This document shows positions 1 to 14,942 of a DNA stretch of 64,000 nt, piece after piece (position 1 is the first letter of the stretch; every line of letters starts with the position of its first letter). The DNA is taken from NCBI GenBank assembly GCA_008360955.1, contig LUCM01001569.1, positions 1-64,000 of the forward strand, given 5' to 3'. This DNA is from Fasciolopsis buskii (taxonomy: Eukaryota; Platyhelminthes; Trematoda; Plagiorchiida; Fasciolidae). The position numbers and the translations under genes were made by a program. The notes under the pieces are model-generated. The model was given only the letters and a program-made list of their open reading frames with translations, did not search any database and was not told where the DNA came from.

Positions 1-291
1 ATTCCGAATAATCCCACAGAACACACTGAGAAACAAGTGTGACGAACAAGCTCGTCTTCAGTTATTCGTAATCATGCCGATACATAACGTTATATATGAT
101 TTACTGCAAATGAAAGGGGCATGATGGGTTACAGTTCTAGTGGTCAAAATAAGTCCGCTGTTGTGTATGTGTGTGTGTGTGTGTGAAACCAGTGGTGGTC
201 GAAATTATTGGTTGGGGGCATGCGGTTCACACCCATGACCCAGGTCTGTCGGGGATTCGATAGGTTTTCGGGGGGGGCGAGTGGGCCAACG

Positions 292-336
<45 letters not shown>

Positions 337-498
337 AACACTGAACTTATTTTGACTACTAGAACTGTAACGTATAATCTCCCTTTCATTTGCAGTAAAC
401 CATATATAATGTTATGTACTGGCATAATTACGAATAACTTAAAACGAGCTTGTTCGTCACACTTGTTTCTCAGTGTGTTCTGTGGGATTATTCGGAAT
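1..498. repeat. Long inverted repeat with CA/TG microsatellite core
   Basis: Bases from 1 onward reappear as their reverse complement ending at 498: ATTCCGAATAATCCCACA at the left edge matches TGTGGGATTATTCGGAAT at 481-498. The pairing continues inward for about 180 bases per arm, through the ACAGTTCTAGT block and into (TG)n on the left (about 160-185) and (CA)n on the right (about 296-330). A G-rich spacer of about 115 bases lies between. The left arm starts at the window edge, so the repeat may extend further upstream. Open frames on both strands here mirror each other and are repeat artefacts. It could be a foldback or MITE-type element, or a local inverted duplication. Confidence 0.85.
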
Positions 499-929
499 AG
501 TAAATATTTGGCCCAAACAATTGTGAAATGTTCGCTTTGGTCTTGCCATCACAAAATTGTTTTATTACTTTTTAACGGAACTTCTGAAGTCAGCATTACA
601 TTCATGGGAATCTAGATGGTCAAAACTCTTATCCGTTCGCTCAAGGTTAAGAGTGTTGTGCTTTAAAGTCCTAAAGTAATGATGTCTAGACAAGAAAGCA
701 CCAATTTCGCATATGTTATGCTCGGTAATAATAAAACCGGTGGTTTGTTTCCGGGCAACTCCGTACGCGCAACCAGTTGGTTGAAAATCGATTGAAGAAA
801 ACCGATGATGAGGCTGTTTTTCTATCGTTTTTCTTAAGGTCTGAAAATAACTGATAACGTCAAGTTCATGTCCCAACATGACGAAAGCCTTTAGTCCATT
901 GTAAATGCTCTCTCTGAAATCCTAACCAG
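499..929. other. Intron upstream of dynein exon 1, nothing recognised
   Basis: This stretch ends in a usable 3' splice site (CTAACCAG at 922-929) for exon 1. A 104-codon open frame on the - strand (565-879) resembles no family I recognise and has no supporting context. No dynein exon is visible here, so the exon carrying the AAA1 P-loop must lie further upstream than base 1. Confidence 0.6.
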
Positions 930-1160
930 GGTTTGGCCTCGTGCGGTGCCTGGTCCTGCTTCGATGAGTTCAATCGAATTGATCTAGAAGTATTGTCTGT
1001 CGTCGCTCAACAAATACTCACAATTCAGCGTGCCATTAATGCAAAACAAGCACGATTAGTGTTTGAAGGTACCGACATCAAACTGGATCCAACGTGTGCC
1101 GTATTCATTACAATGAACCCCGGTTACGCTGGGAGATCGGAATTGCCAGATAATTTAAAG
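930..1160 (+). CDS. DNAH7: Dynein heavy chain exon 1: AAA1 Walker B and sensor I
   Basis: 77 codons in phase 0, from an AG at 928-929 to a donor GTAAGA at 1161. AAA1 is the main ATPase site of the motor. The Walker B motif CFDEFNRI sits at 957-980 and supplies the catalytic Asp-Glu. The block [14 protein letters not shown] near the 3' end is the sensor I region found in all axonemal dyneins. The exon opens with GLASCGAW, which in the family follows GKFFK directly, so the preceding exon (with the AAA1 P-loop) is missing from the upstream flank. All key residues are intact. Confidence 0.95.
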
Positions 1161-4647
<3,487 letters not shown>

Positions 4648-4995
4648 TTGAAATATCCCAACGAGGATGAAGATGTGTTGATGCTACGCTCTATCATTGA
4701 CGTCAATTTGCCGAAATTCCTTAATCACGATTTGCCCCTGTTCAACGGAATCGCTTCAGATCTGTTCCCTGGGGTGGAACGACCTTCGCCGGATTATGAG
4801 ATTTTAAATAATGCCATCAAGAATGCATGCGAGCGTACTAATTTGCAAAATACCGACTTCTTCGTGGAAAAGATTCAACAGATATTTGAAATGATGATCG
4901 TGCGTCATGGATTCATGATTGTCGGTGATCCTTTCGGTGGAAAAACAAGGGCATACCGAACATTGGCTTTGGCATTGGGTGAGATTTGTGAGAAA
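4648..4995 (+). CDS. DNAH7: Dynein heavy chain exon 3: AAA1-AAA2 linker and AAA2 P-loop
   Basis: 116 codons in phase 0, donor GTAAGT at 4996. It starts [16 protein letters not shown], the start of the AAA1-AAA2 connection, followed by [15 protein letters not shown] and LFPGV. AAA2 begins with [11 protein letters not shown], then the P-loop GDPFGGKT at 4924-4947, which keeps the lysine and threonine. AAA2 of axonemal dyneins binds nucleotide structurally rather than acting as the main ATPase. The exon ends GEICEK, which runs straight into exon 4. Confidence 0.95.
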
Positions 4996-7415
4996 GTAAG
5001 TATCACCTGTCTTCTGATTTTTGCCTATCCATATTCCATTTGTATTTGAGTTTATATATACTTTTATCGATGTCAATGTTATCTCCCTTATTAGAATTTT
5101 TACCCGTGCTTACATTAAACAACAGCTTTCATTAGAGTTATTCTGGGCCCCCGTGTTCGATCCGTGAGCAGTCAGCGAGAATAATTTATTTAAATTTGTT
5201 CACTGAAACACAGTTGACAGACCTTTCCAAATGTATCATTGTTGAGATACCAAAGTCACCAAAGTGCACTCAAACAAAATGGCAATGATGAAATCGGTTT
5301 AGCTGAGTTATTAGTGGTTGTTGGTCTTCGTAGATCAAACGCCGCGGACTAACTTCACAAGCTCGCCCGAACCCGGCTTTAGAATGGCAACTCATCGATG
5401 TGAGCCAGAAGCGATTGAGGAGCATTCCATGGCCACTTTGAGCCCTGATAAAGTTATACACGCTTGAGAACAAACGTGAACGCTAAGTGGTGTCAAGCGA
5501 AAGGTGTCTACCAGACTCCACGATTTTTACCGTTTTTATTTGCTTCTTTTCATATTGTTCATGCCTCGCCTTGCGGAGTATTTTACACGAGAAGTTCGGA
5601 CCATTAACAAACTGCCGAAATGAAAAAAATGGTGAGTGATAAAGAACCCACTATAAATAGTAAAACTTTCATTGCTTGAGCGCCGCTGCTTGTCTTCACA
5701 ACCGAAGTGGACCGGATAGAGTGATGTTGGCATGCGAATGGGTTGGCAATGTCCAAAATGCATCCTGTGAGTGGAACTACTGCAAAAATTTGACATGCGA
5801 TGAACTTCACATCAGAATGCCAAGGTGCAGGAGTCATTTCAAGTTTTCAGTGTTGTTGTTAAGACGAAATGCGCATGACAAGTGATGGGTGTACGATGGT
5901 AATTCGGCAGTAGGGAAATGCTTTGTGGTCCAGTTAATCCACTTCCGCGTTTCAAACAACCACGTTAACCAAAACGATAGAAACGAACGCATCAAAGTAA
6001 TCCCTTGCGATCATATTAATTTTTCGCTGTTGTCCGACGGCTACCAGAAATCCAGTAACAATCTACTGTGACTTTATGAGGCACTAGCCATATTAGAACA
6101 GCTGCTGTTAGTTTACTGAAATTCTTTAAACACTCAGTGTTTTGACTTGGTCGTCATTTATATTCCCATCTATGAAATTTCGTGATTTCCAGGCAAGATG
6201 GCAGATAACAGTTTGGTGGTGTGAAGTAACTCATTCACTTCACTCTTCTCTCCTGGTGTCCTTTAAGTCAGTCACATCCTACCTGGTTCATTTCGGTTGG
6301 GTAGAGAAATTGCACTACAGTGACTGGTACACAGTTCCACTGTGGAGCATTGGAAGCTCATTTTGTTTTGTTAGGAGTATAGGACAACATGCGGGATCGA
6401 TATTCCGACTTTGACTGTCTGTCCATTGGACTTAACTTTTGACGCACAAACCTCAAGTCATTCGGTCATCCTTGAATTCGGAAAGTACCAGACTCGAGCT
6501 TCACCCCTGTTAGAGCCTATAAGTGGTACAAATCCATCGTCACACCCAGGGTTCGAAGTGGAGTCCGGTATACACACAGTCAAAGCTGAAATATCATCAA
6601 TCCCACACACTACTCGCAAGTCACTGTGAGTCACACAGAAAATGCCAAACGTGATGCAGACTAATTAGGGCAGTAGCCCAGTCCTACTGAAAAGGCTTGA
6701 CCTGGTGGAATGCATTTGACTGGAGTTAACGAGCGGTAACCGTTTCCCTCTTCGAAGTTGTCGGGTATTACTGACCGCCATTTTGTCTGTCGGGTACTGT
6801 TGACTGAATGATGAGGAAGACGCTTGAACAAAACTAGAGCCAGAAATTGGCTCAGCATAGTGATAACACACGCGCTTCCCATGCGAATGGTTCGGGTTCA
6901 AACTCTGGATGCTATGGTGAGCATACACCACCGATAGGCTCTAATGTGGGTTAAACTACGGTCTGGTGCTTTCGGGGTGCAATGTTGGTTGTAGGACTTG
7001 AGGTTCATACATTCAAAGTGAAGTCTGAATGACAGACAGTCAAAGCCGTATGTTTTTTTCCAGCATACTACGTGCCATTATCGTCGTGCACAAAGCTAGC
7101 TTGTCTGCATTCGTGCCCATGATTTGTCACAAAAGCGAGTGGATGTGACTAAAAATCTGCACCTTTACAGTAAATCGCTTTTCCAACGTACCATGCGTTC
7201 ACAAATTCAGTTCGCCGACCAGAGATCAAAACATCGGATAAATAGCACTTAATTTCGTTCCGTACGGTTCCCACTGTAATTTTCATCTTTTCAGAATAAC
7301 GGTAATCGAATTGCTCCGGTTTTAGCTTACGCGCCGATCGAGGCAAGTCGTCTTTACGTGGCACTCAGTAGAGAATTACTTTGATTATATTGTGTTCCTG
7401 TTCTGCTTATTTCAG
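4996..7415 (+). other. Intron 3, containing a diverged inverted repeat
   Basis: 2.4 kb. Apart from the inverted pair at 6405-7053 (listed separately), I recognise nothing. It ends in TTCTGCTTATTTCAG before exon 4. Confidence 0.75.
6405..7053. repeat. Diverged dispersed repeat present as an inverted pair
   Basis: The left copy (about 6405-6575) starts GACTTTGACTGTCTGTC and contains ACCTCAAGTC and TTAGAGCCTAT. The right copy (about 6880-7053), read on the - strand, shows the same landmarks in the same order: GGCTTTGACTGTCTGTC, ACCTCAAGTC, TTAGAGCCTAT. Identity looks like about two thirds, with small indels. A GGTTCAAAC/GGTTCGAA box in each copy resembles a Pol III B box, so this may be a tRNA-related SINE family. 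The middle section (about 6660-6880) is not explained. Confidence 0.6.
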
Positions 7416-7928
7416 GGTCTCATGGAAGAGAATAAGGTTCAGTACACGGTAATCAATCCGAAAGCGATAACTATGGGTCAACTATACGGTCAGTTCGATC
7501 CCGTATCACACGAATGGTCCGATGGAATTTTGGCTGTCTCTTATAGAGCATTTGCCACCTCGACCACACCGGATCGGAAGTGGTTGATTTTTGACGGACC
7601 CGTTGATGCTGTGTGGATTGAGAATATGAACACTGTGCTTGATGACAACAAGAAATTGTGTCTAATGTCTGGTGAGATCATCCAGCTAGCTCCTACCACA
7701 AATTTGATTTTCGAACCTATGGATTTGGAAGCAGCCTCACCAGCCACCGTATCTCGTTGTGGGATGATCTACTTGGAACCAGCGAGTTTGGGATGGAGAC
7801 CCTTATTCCGAAGTTGGCTGAACACTTTGCCTGCAGGAATCAAGGCTCAGCATAGAGAAGTTTGGGAAGACATGTTTGAACGATTTGTAGATGCCGGAAT
7901 CGCAATGGTTCGTAAGGGAGGCGGAAAA
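7416..7928 (+). CDS. DNAH7: Dynein heavy chain exon 4: AAA2 core
   Basis: 171 codons in phase 0, donor GTGAGT at 7929; the largest internal AAA2 exon. It opens GLMEENKV, then [14 protein letters not shown] and HEWSDGILA, diagnostic of AAA2. The Walker B region [12 protein letters not shown] begins at 7581. [18 protein letters not shown] and [13 protein letters not shown] form the sensor I and arginine-finger region. The segment [15 protein letters not shown] begins the large helical part. No key residue is lost. Confidence 0.96.
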
Positions 7929-8208
7929 GTGAGTCAACTGTTACACAGTTTTGTTACAATAAATGATTCCTAAATGCCTGAGGATAAAATCGAAGAAAAA
8001 GTGAATTCCAAGATGATAGATCGAAAGACGGAAGAACGGATGGAATGACTGACTGACTGACTGACTACCGACTTTCGTAACGAGGATTTCTGAGTAGATT
8101 TTTGCAATAATTCTTATGGTTTTGCAGCCCCCTCTTTCAGATATTTTAGCAACTGGATGACTTAACCTGACTTCTCCCTTCACCCTTGCTCCATTGAAAC
8201 GTTCACAG

Positions 8209-8340
8209 GAATTATCACCAACCGGGAATATCAATCTGGTCCAATCGTTAATGAATCTGATTGACTGTCATGTTGCAGATTTTAAAGACGAAGCTATTCT
8301 AGACCAGTTCGAACCCCGCTTAGCAAACACGATTGTCGAA
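8209..8340 (+). CDS. DNAH7: Dynein heavy chain exon 5: AAA2 C-terminal helices
   Basis: 44 codons in phase 0 between ACGTTCACAG and the donor GTGAGTTCC. The translation ELSPTGNINLVQSLMNLIDC is the AAA2 lid subdomain. ELSPT and LMNLIDC are close to what I recall for DNAH7. The preceding intron is only about 280 bp, the shortest in the window. Confidence 0.92.
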
Positions 8341-8795
8341 GTGAGTTCCCTTTATACAATACCGCTAAGGAGCTTGGCCTCTAACATTCTGTTTGCATCA
8401 TGAAATCCAGTTCTGTTTAGAAACTATCGAAAAACCAATGTGGTATGAAGCATGGTGGATAGAATTTTACTGTTCAGCAACAAGGGATACTAAGAGGTAT
8501 GAGTTTTAACGACGATTTAAAGCCATACTTTTGGAAGATTACCCGTGGCAGCCAAAACGAGCACAACTTACCGAGTATTTTGATTACGGCGTGTTAATGA
8601 TCAATACATTTTTGTATACCTATTTATGTCCACCAAAAATGGCGCACAACTTCGCTATTCACTGAAACAAGGTGCATTTCAAACACCTAGACAGTTGTGC
8701 AAATTATTCGGTTTCAAGTTACTACGAATGATGTTGATCACATTGGAATAGTAGCCGAATGGTAATTTATTTCTTTTTTTCTTTTTGTTACACAG
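8341..8795 (+). other. Intron 5, nothing recognised
   Basis: A 455-bp intron with no repeat or gene that I recognise. It ends with a strong polypyrimidine tract (TTTCTTTTTTTC) and CACAG. Confidence 0.8.
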
Positions 8796-9017
8796 TGCAT
8801 TTTTTTCTTCTCTTACGTTTGGTCCATCGGTGCGACCACGGATGAAACTGGACGACGCTTGTTTGACAAATTGACTCGTGAACTAATGAATGGAGGTATG
8901 ATGGAAGATACACGACAACGTTTGGCACTTGTGGAACTGGTCCCACCACCACTACAGGACTACGGGAAACCGTTTCCAATCAAACGTACAGTGTATGATT
9001 ATAAGCTGGTGCTCAAT
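8796..9017 (+). CDS. DNAH7: Dynein heavy chain exon 6: end of AAA2
   Basis: 74 codons in phase 0, donor GTAAGT at 9018. It starts CIFFFSYVWSIGATTDETG, matching the conserved FxFSLxWSxGA block at the end of AAA2. LFDKLTREL and a variable stretch with PPPLQDYGKPFP follow, then TVYDYKLVLN. After this point all dyneins continue into a KWE-containing strand and APPIP at the start of AAA3. Confidence 0.94.
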
Positions 9018-11309
9018 GTAAGTAAACACGGATCCAAATTTAGACAGAACTAAACAAGATGTTATGTGATCCTGTGCTTTCGTCAACAAAACAATTGTTT
9101 TTACATTTCTTTTATTCTCTAATCAATGAAACTTTGCTAAACGCACCCACCAGGGGTTCCCAAAACGGTAACCCGGTAATCTTTAGCGCGAAAATTTTAC
9201 TACATCTTTTTGCTTACTTTAGGTAGTCTGCTTTATATATATCCCTTACTGTCTGACGGTTGATTCTTGCTACTGGCCGTTTTTCTCAGTTGACGCCTTA
9301 GAGATTGGATTAGTAGGTATTTTGTGAAAGGGCATCGTTGACCTGAAGTATTGCGGGCTGGAAATGAACTGAGTTCATTCAATAAACATTCAAATTTACT
9401 TCCCTTCAGATTTTCTGCAATCCCATAGCCTTTCCACACGTGACTAGTCGTATCTGAATGAGACCATCACGTGGTGTCGAGATAATTCACTTGAACAACC
9501 TGAAATGCGACGCCCCCAGTTTCAGTTATTCTTTATTTCAAAAATTTTCATTTAATTACTCTACTCATTGTACAACCGTTTTGTCCGTCTAATTGATCAT
9601 CCGTAGGCCCTAGTGATCAACCGGAATCATCGCGCCTTTGAACAGTCTTAATTTGGTCAACTGAACAGGGTTAGCAACTTCCAAACTGAGAATTTCGAAA
9701 TGAGTTTTTCGTGATGTCTAGTAAGAAGGTCATGTTTCTCGTGTTCTCCTCAAAACTCATCATATTCCTCATCCACTTGACGATTGTTCAGCAAGACACG
9801 CTTAGATTTATTTTATTAATTGTTGTGTTGTCTATTGCTAACACAAGGTAAGTGTGAGTATACCTACCATACCGTCTGAGTTTGATGTATTCCAGAATTT
9901 TCCTACACACATATTCCTCTTATTCCAGCTAATCGTCACCTGGCCAGTTGAAATTGGGTGACCATGGTTGGCAAAGTGCATTTCATCTGAACATGAGAAC
10001 TAAAAACCTGACGGGATGTAAAATCTCATCAACTTGATAGGAAATATTTTGGGATTTACTCTGATTTGAACACCTATAACCAGCTCATCTTTTTTCATAG
10101 GTCGTTCACCAAACCTTTCTCGAACTTAATGCTTTATTAACTGAGTGAATCTACCAATTAAGTTTTAATGATAATTCATGATACTGGATCGCAGACATTC
10201 TGCTTAAAGTAAATTCTGGTTTGATTAAAATTAGACCCGAATTCTAAAGTCATTCCCGTCCGCAGCGTTAATTACTTGGACAGATTTCGCAGAAGTAAAA
10301 CAGGGGTCTGGAAAAATTAGTTGTTCGTGCTAAATACAGTGAAAAAATAATCACAGGGCAAACAATGGCAACCTAGGAGTTCCAGTGCAAACAAAGACAT
10401 TATTTATACGACAAATGAAAAATAACGAAAAATCCTACTAAAACAAAATACTATCACTCCGAGGCTGGAAAGCAGTATAACTCCGATATTTGTTAAAAAC
10501 AAAATGAAACATTATTTTCCTTCATTTAGTGAACAAAACTTCCAAAAGTTCAAATACTGCTATCCAGAAAAATGTGAAAAAATCAAATTGCTTCGAGAGT
10601 TAGCAGAACTGAGGTTGTGCAGCAAACTCTCACAGAAGTTACTCGTAGCTGTTTGCACATTGTTCCGTCAAGCTGCAGATATTTCCATACATGGCTCTGC
10701 TATGCTGATGATATCAGCCGATGGACTCGCTATTCTATCTAGCAAGGTGGGATCATTTTCCATGACACGGTTGATGCCGTCCAGTACTGTGATTTTGATA
10801 ATCCATTCAGTTAAGTGACTTCGAATCAAGCCACAGCTTTGCATGCATCCAAGTTGAACATTTATGTCATTTCCAAAAATGTTGTAGAACACCTCGAGTA
10901 CTGGGTTAGTATATACCATATTGCGCTTTTAACAAAATTGTTCCGTAAGTTAGTAGTATCCAACCCAAATAGAACAATCGGAAATCGCCACTGAGATCTC
11001 AAAAATCGAAATCTTGATCCCCTCGCAGACGTTTAATGCCAATGAGATTCCGGTAGAAATTCAGGTATATATGCGTAGATATATGCTTAATTCCAAGGAA
11101 TCAGTGATATATCTGTACATATACAATATACATTGGCTTGAAAACAAGCGTGCTGCCAACGCAACGGTATAAGTGGAACTGGAGAAGGGGGACGAATAAG
11201 GGCGAAGGAGAAATGACAATTTATAACAACCAGACAGTTTCTTATTTTTGCCGTCCATATTTTACAATATTTTGGTCATTGTCGGATCAATTTTGAGAGG
11301 GGTGAGTTC

Positions 11310-11840
11310 TACAGAAAGGCCACACAGCGTTCGCGCCATTGACTTCGGTCCTCAACTAGATGTCTCAACATCTCCAACCAACAACAATCCTCATCTCTCG
11401 GGCTGCCACAAGAAAATCAGAAAGCACTGACCGATGCCAAAGCCGAAGCCAAATCATAGTCCGACCGCCACACCGCTTCCTCCAGCCTTTCCAGCGCACG
11501 TGCAAAACGACCGCGAAAATGTAGACGATGGGCAGGCATAAGCAATACGTGTCCAAACCACCGAAGGCGGTGTAGAAAGATGAATCTCAGTTAGGGGACG
11601 ATTGTGTATGCCCAACCCATGACGAGACACCTCGTCATTGCTTACCCGATGTTCCCATCAGACGCGAGCATTGCTTCGGACACATCAGTGGTCAAACATA
11701 AAATTGCCAAGCCTCCTCAACGCGGATAGGCTAGTTCTAGCAATGCAAACTGTGGCATTGTACATCCTTCCCTTGAGGGGATGCCGGGTGTCATGGTAGC
11801 GCGTCAAGTGTCACAGATTCGCGAAAACTACTGTTCTGGC
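11310..11840 (-). mobile_element. RTE-type LINE fragment, C-terminal and 3' part, reversed
   Basis: On the - strand this reads HRLRWFGHVLLMPAHRL followed by an Arg-rich stretch. That is the WxGHVLRMP block found after the reverse transcriptase in RTE-type LINEs; the same block (WLGHVLRM) occurs at about 30.9 kb in this window. The nucleotide sequence is clearly related to 59.8-60.3 kb in the opposite orientation (for example the segment around CCTATCCGCGTTGAG). Frameshifts and stops make it a dead fragment. Confidence 0.7.
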
Positions 11841-12952
11841 TCTCTCAATCGTAATTAGTAGGCGCGTTGACTAGGCGTACGGTTTATTTTCCCCGTGTGT
11901 GCACGATGAATAACGGCCCATAAAAGCTGTAACGTTACCCATTCCCCTGAATATTTTGTTCATAGTAGTCACTTTCTCCCCAAAAAGTGAATTGAGACTT
12001 CTCATTGGAGAACGAACAAAGAGCGAGAGGTCCTTTGAATTTGTCATAGTTGAGGTTATCAGGATTAAGGAGTAATTCGTTGAAGTGATGACAGAATTGA
12101 CCTCTCAGATACCAAGAAGAAAGCCCTTTCCGCCTAGTAATATTTCTTCCAAATTAAGTTTAGTATTTTGTCTTATCAGAATTTTTGTATGTGTTGGATT
12201 GCCTCGAGTGCTTTCTCTAATGGAAATTCTCGCCGTAAGATGAGGTTCATTTTCTAATATGTCATAATCTTGATCTTGTTGTTATGGTCATGCCAGACAC
12301 TAAAATTACAGTCCTCACTTTTACTTTTGTGTAACACAAGTTAACTTCATGATCGAGGTAATGGACACCATGTCAAGATATACTTTAAGTTTACGGAAAA
12401 GCAATCTTGAGTTTTTCGACTAACAGCATACATCGATAGTCTGTTTTCTGACAATAGCTATTATTTTGTTACGAAACATTTTGTTTTTCTTCGTTGTCTC
12501 GTAGTGCCTCGGGCATGAAACTTACTTATCGTGATAAAAACGAGGTACTGATGAAATTTCCAGCACATTTACTCCCTATGCAGAAACAAAATCCAAGGTT
12601 TATTGTTTGACGAGTTATTCGCTTTTCGCTAAATAACAGAAATGCAAACTTGTATGCTTTGTTATACATGTACGGGATTGAAAAGCATTCACTAGAAATG
12701 CGGCGCGTCAGTTTCGGCGACAATTTTAAAGTTGTTTTCTTTCCATTGATAGAGGGCATCACTGAGTTCACTTCAGTTGCTTATAATTACATTAGCTCAT
12801 AAAGCTTTTTTGCGTTCAAGGGTATTACAAGTTGCTTGCAGAATGATAATTACTTCGACATTGCTTTAATTTAATAACAATAATAACAATAATAACAATA
12901 GTTTATTCCGCATAAGTGAAACCATCGAAAACTTTTTCCCATTTGTGATCAG

Positions 12953-12973
12953 ATACCGAAACCAGGAGCACCG
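12953..12973 (+). CDS. Candidate dynein microexon A (21 nt, IPKPGAP)
   Basis: Seven codons lie between an AG preceded by a short pyrimidine run (CTTTTTCCCATTTGTGATCAG) and a full consensus donor GTAAGTTT at 12974. It is in phase 0, the same phase as exons 6 and 7, so inclusion would add IPKPGAP without a frameshift. The core alignment does not need it, because exon 6 joined to exon 7 already gives the expected spacing. It could be a chance match in an 8-kb intron. Confidence 0.35.
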
Positions 12974-14906
12974 GTAAGTTTATTCCTGATTGTTTTATCC
13001 CCCGGTGTTTTGCAGATTTATCAATTTAATGCTGCTTACCTGGCATCGGTTGGCTTGAACTCAAGTCGCCAATAATTTAAAAGATTCTATAATGGCCTGA
13101 TATGACAATTCCAATGGACAAAATCACCCTCGTTCGACTAGTCTGAACGACTGGCAAGGGATCATTTGGAGTTGTCTGAAATCGGGTCAAGTTTAACCAG
13201 AAACCCAGTCTTTTTTCGTGTTTCTTGCCTTCCTCGTGTACTACATATGACCATTTTATCGTTTCGGAAATAGCAAGTCCATGTAAAACAATTTCATCTT
13301 GAGATCGAACGATGGCAACAATCGTCTGAACGTTTGTTTCGATGTTCATACGGTTATTAGGTGTGAATTAGGATCACGTAGTTTGAGTTAACTACCGAGC
13401 AGAGTGAACATAAGTGCACTGTTGTAAATGGGGCCTACAATTCCAGAATAGGAATATGAGGATCCAAAAATGTCCCAGTGACCTTCGTCGTCTAATTGGA
13501 TGGAGAGACAAAAAAAGACGGTAAATGACTAATCCATAAGGTCGCTGATCCTGACAAAGGCTAAGCGTGATGTACACAGCCACTTAATCGGATGGGTGCA
13601 GCGTGACACACGTCACAATATCGTCTGTGACCCCTTTAACATTCAGTGACATTCAGTTAGTTGCAGCCCAGTCCTTGAATTTTTGTTTATATTAAAATTA
13701 CACGAATGAACAAAGTCCGAAAAAATAAAAAAAATTTGGAGTAGGATTTATTCCAATTCTATTACTATCGGTCTGATGATTCACAGATTATGGAGACTGT
13801 GGATAAACCACTATTGGAAGTAGTAAGGGGGTATTTTGTAACTTAAAAAGGGAAAGTTCTTAATGAATGGATTTCGGACTGGGTCAAACTAATACATTAA
13901 GTCAGATATGATCGGTTTTATATCTGCAAGCCTCCTAAGTAATAGCACCGTTATACTTCCTTGATCCAGACTGGTTAATGTTATGAATGGCAAACTACTA
14001 CAAAGCAGCTGGTGATGTACCCTCGTTACGAATATCTAGTAAACTTATATTAGCTGTTTTCCAGTGAATTGTAACCATATTTTGTGTATTATAAGTCACT
14101 ATGGGCAAATGATTGGGATTTCGAAAAAAGCGTCCTATTAACCAGCTAATTGACCTCAAAGTTACTAGGAGTAACTTGATCGTACTGACAATCGCAATCA
14201 TTTTTTTAAGACGAGACTTCATTGTTAATTAACGCATTTTTTCTAGCGAACATTAAGCAGACGAGAAATGTTCTCTTTTAGAACCACATTTGGCTTCGTG
14301 TTCGGCTAATTAGTTGTGGCTCTAAGGATGGGCTATAAAAATCGCATCTCTTTCATTCCCCCGAAATCGGTAGATTGGATTTTCCCTTGTTGCTCGTGTT
14401 TACGTCTCTGTCTCGAATTTCCAAAACCGATGAGATTGTTATAGAGATGGAACATATTTGATATGGCACATGATTCAGTCCTTGATCTACTGTGTTGAAT
14501 CTCGTTAAAAAATTCACTAACAAATAAGATGACTTTGATAGTCATATTGGATTTCTACGACCTGCTTAATTCCTTTATATGTTGACAAACATTCCACCGG
14601 CGAAACAGTTTGCGTATCTATGCTCTACAGTCAACAAAATGGCTACTAGACAAAAATTGACGAACCTCCTATTATTCCTATACGCTAGTTTAAGATAGAT
14701 TAAAACTGGTAAAATGTGCAACACATTCACCTTAGTATTATTTTAATGTTATTGCCCTGGCATCATGCATATTTCGAATGTGGATGTCAAATAAATTGGA
14801 ATAATTAGAAAATTTCGGGAGACAGATTTATCGAACACAAGGAAAAATTCTTCTAACGTCTTCTGTTCCTCCTCTAACTATTGTTCTTCTTTCCATTCGA
14901 AATCAG

Positions 14907-14942
14907 CCTCCGCCACGATCAGATGAGGACGAAGATTCGAAT
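14907..14942 (+). CDS. Candidate dynein microexon B (36 nt, PPPRSDEDEDSN)
   Basis: Twelve codons follow a strong polypyrimidine tract ending TTCCATTCGAAATCAG and precede a consensus donor GTAAGTG at 14943. The phase is 0 on both sides. The peptide is proline-rich, then acidic, typical of a disordered lineage-specific loop. With candidate A it would insert 19 residues at the AAA2-AAA3 junction. There is no transcript evidence, so it remains a candidate. Confidence 0.45.

Noticed and set aside
208..615. 135-codon + frame and 93-codon - frame overlapping at the window start
   Set aside because: Both fall in the inverted repeat and its CA/TG core; they encode His-Thr and Cys-Val runs, typical of microsatellite translation.
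8045..8067. CTGA tandem repeat as a CRISPR or regulatory array
   Set aside because: A few perfect GACT units in an intron are a simple microsatellite; no spacers and a eukaryotic context.
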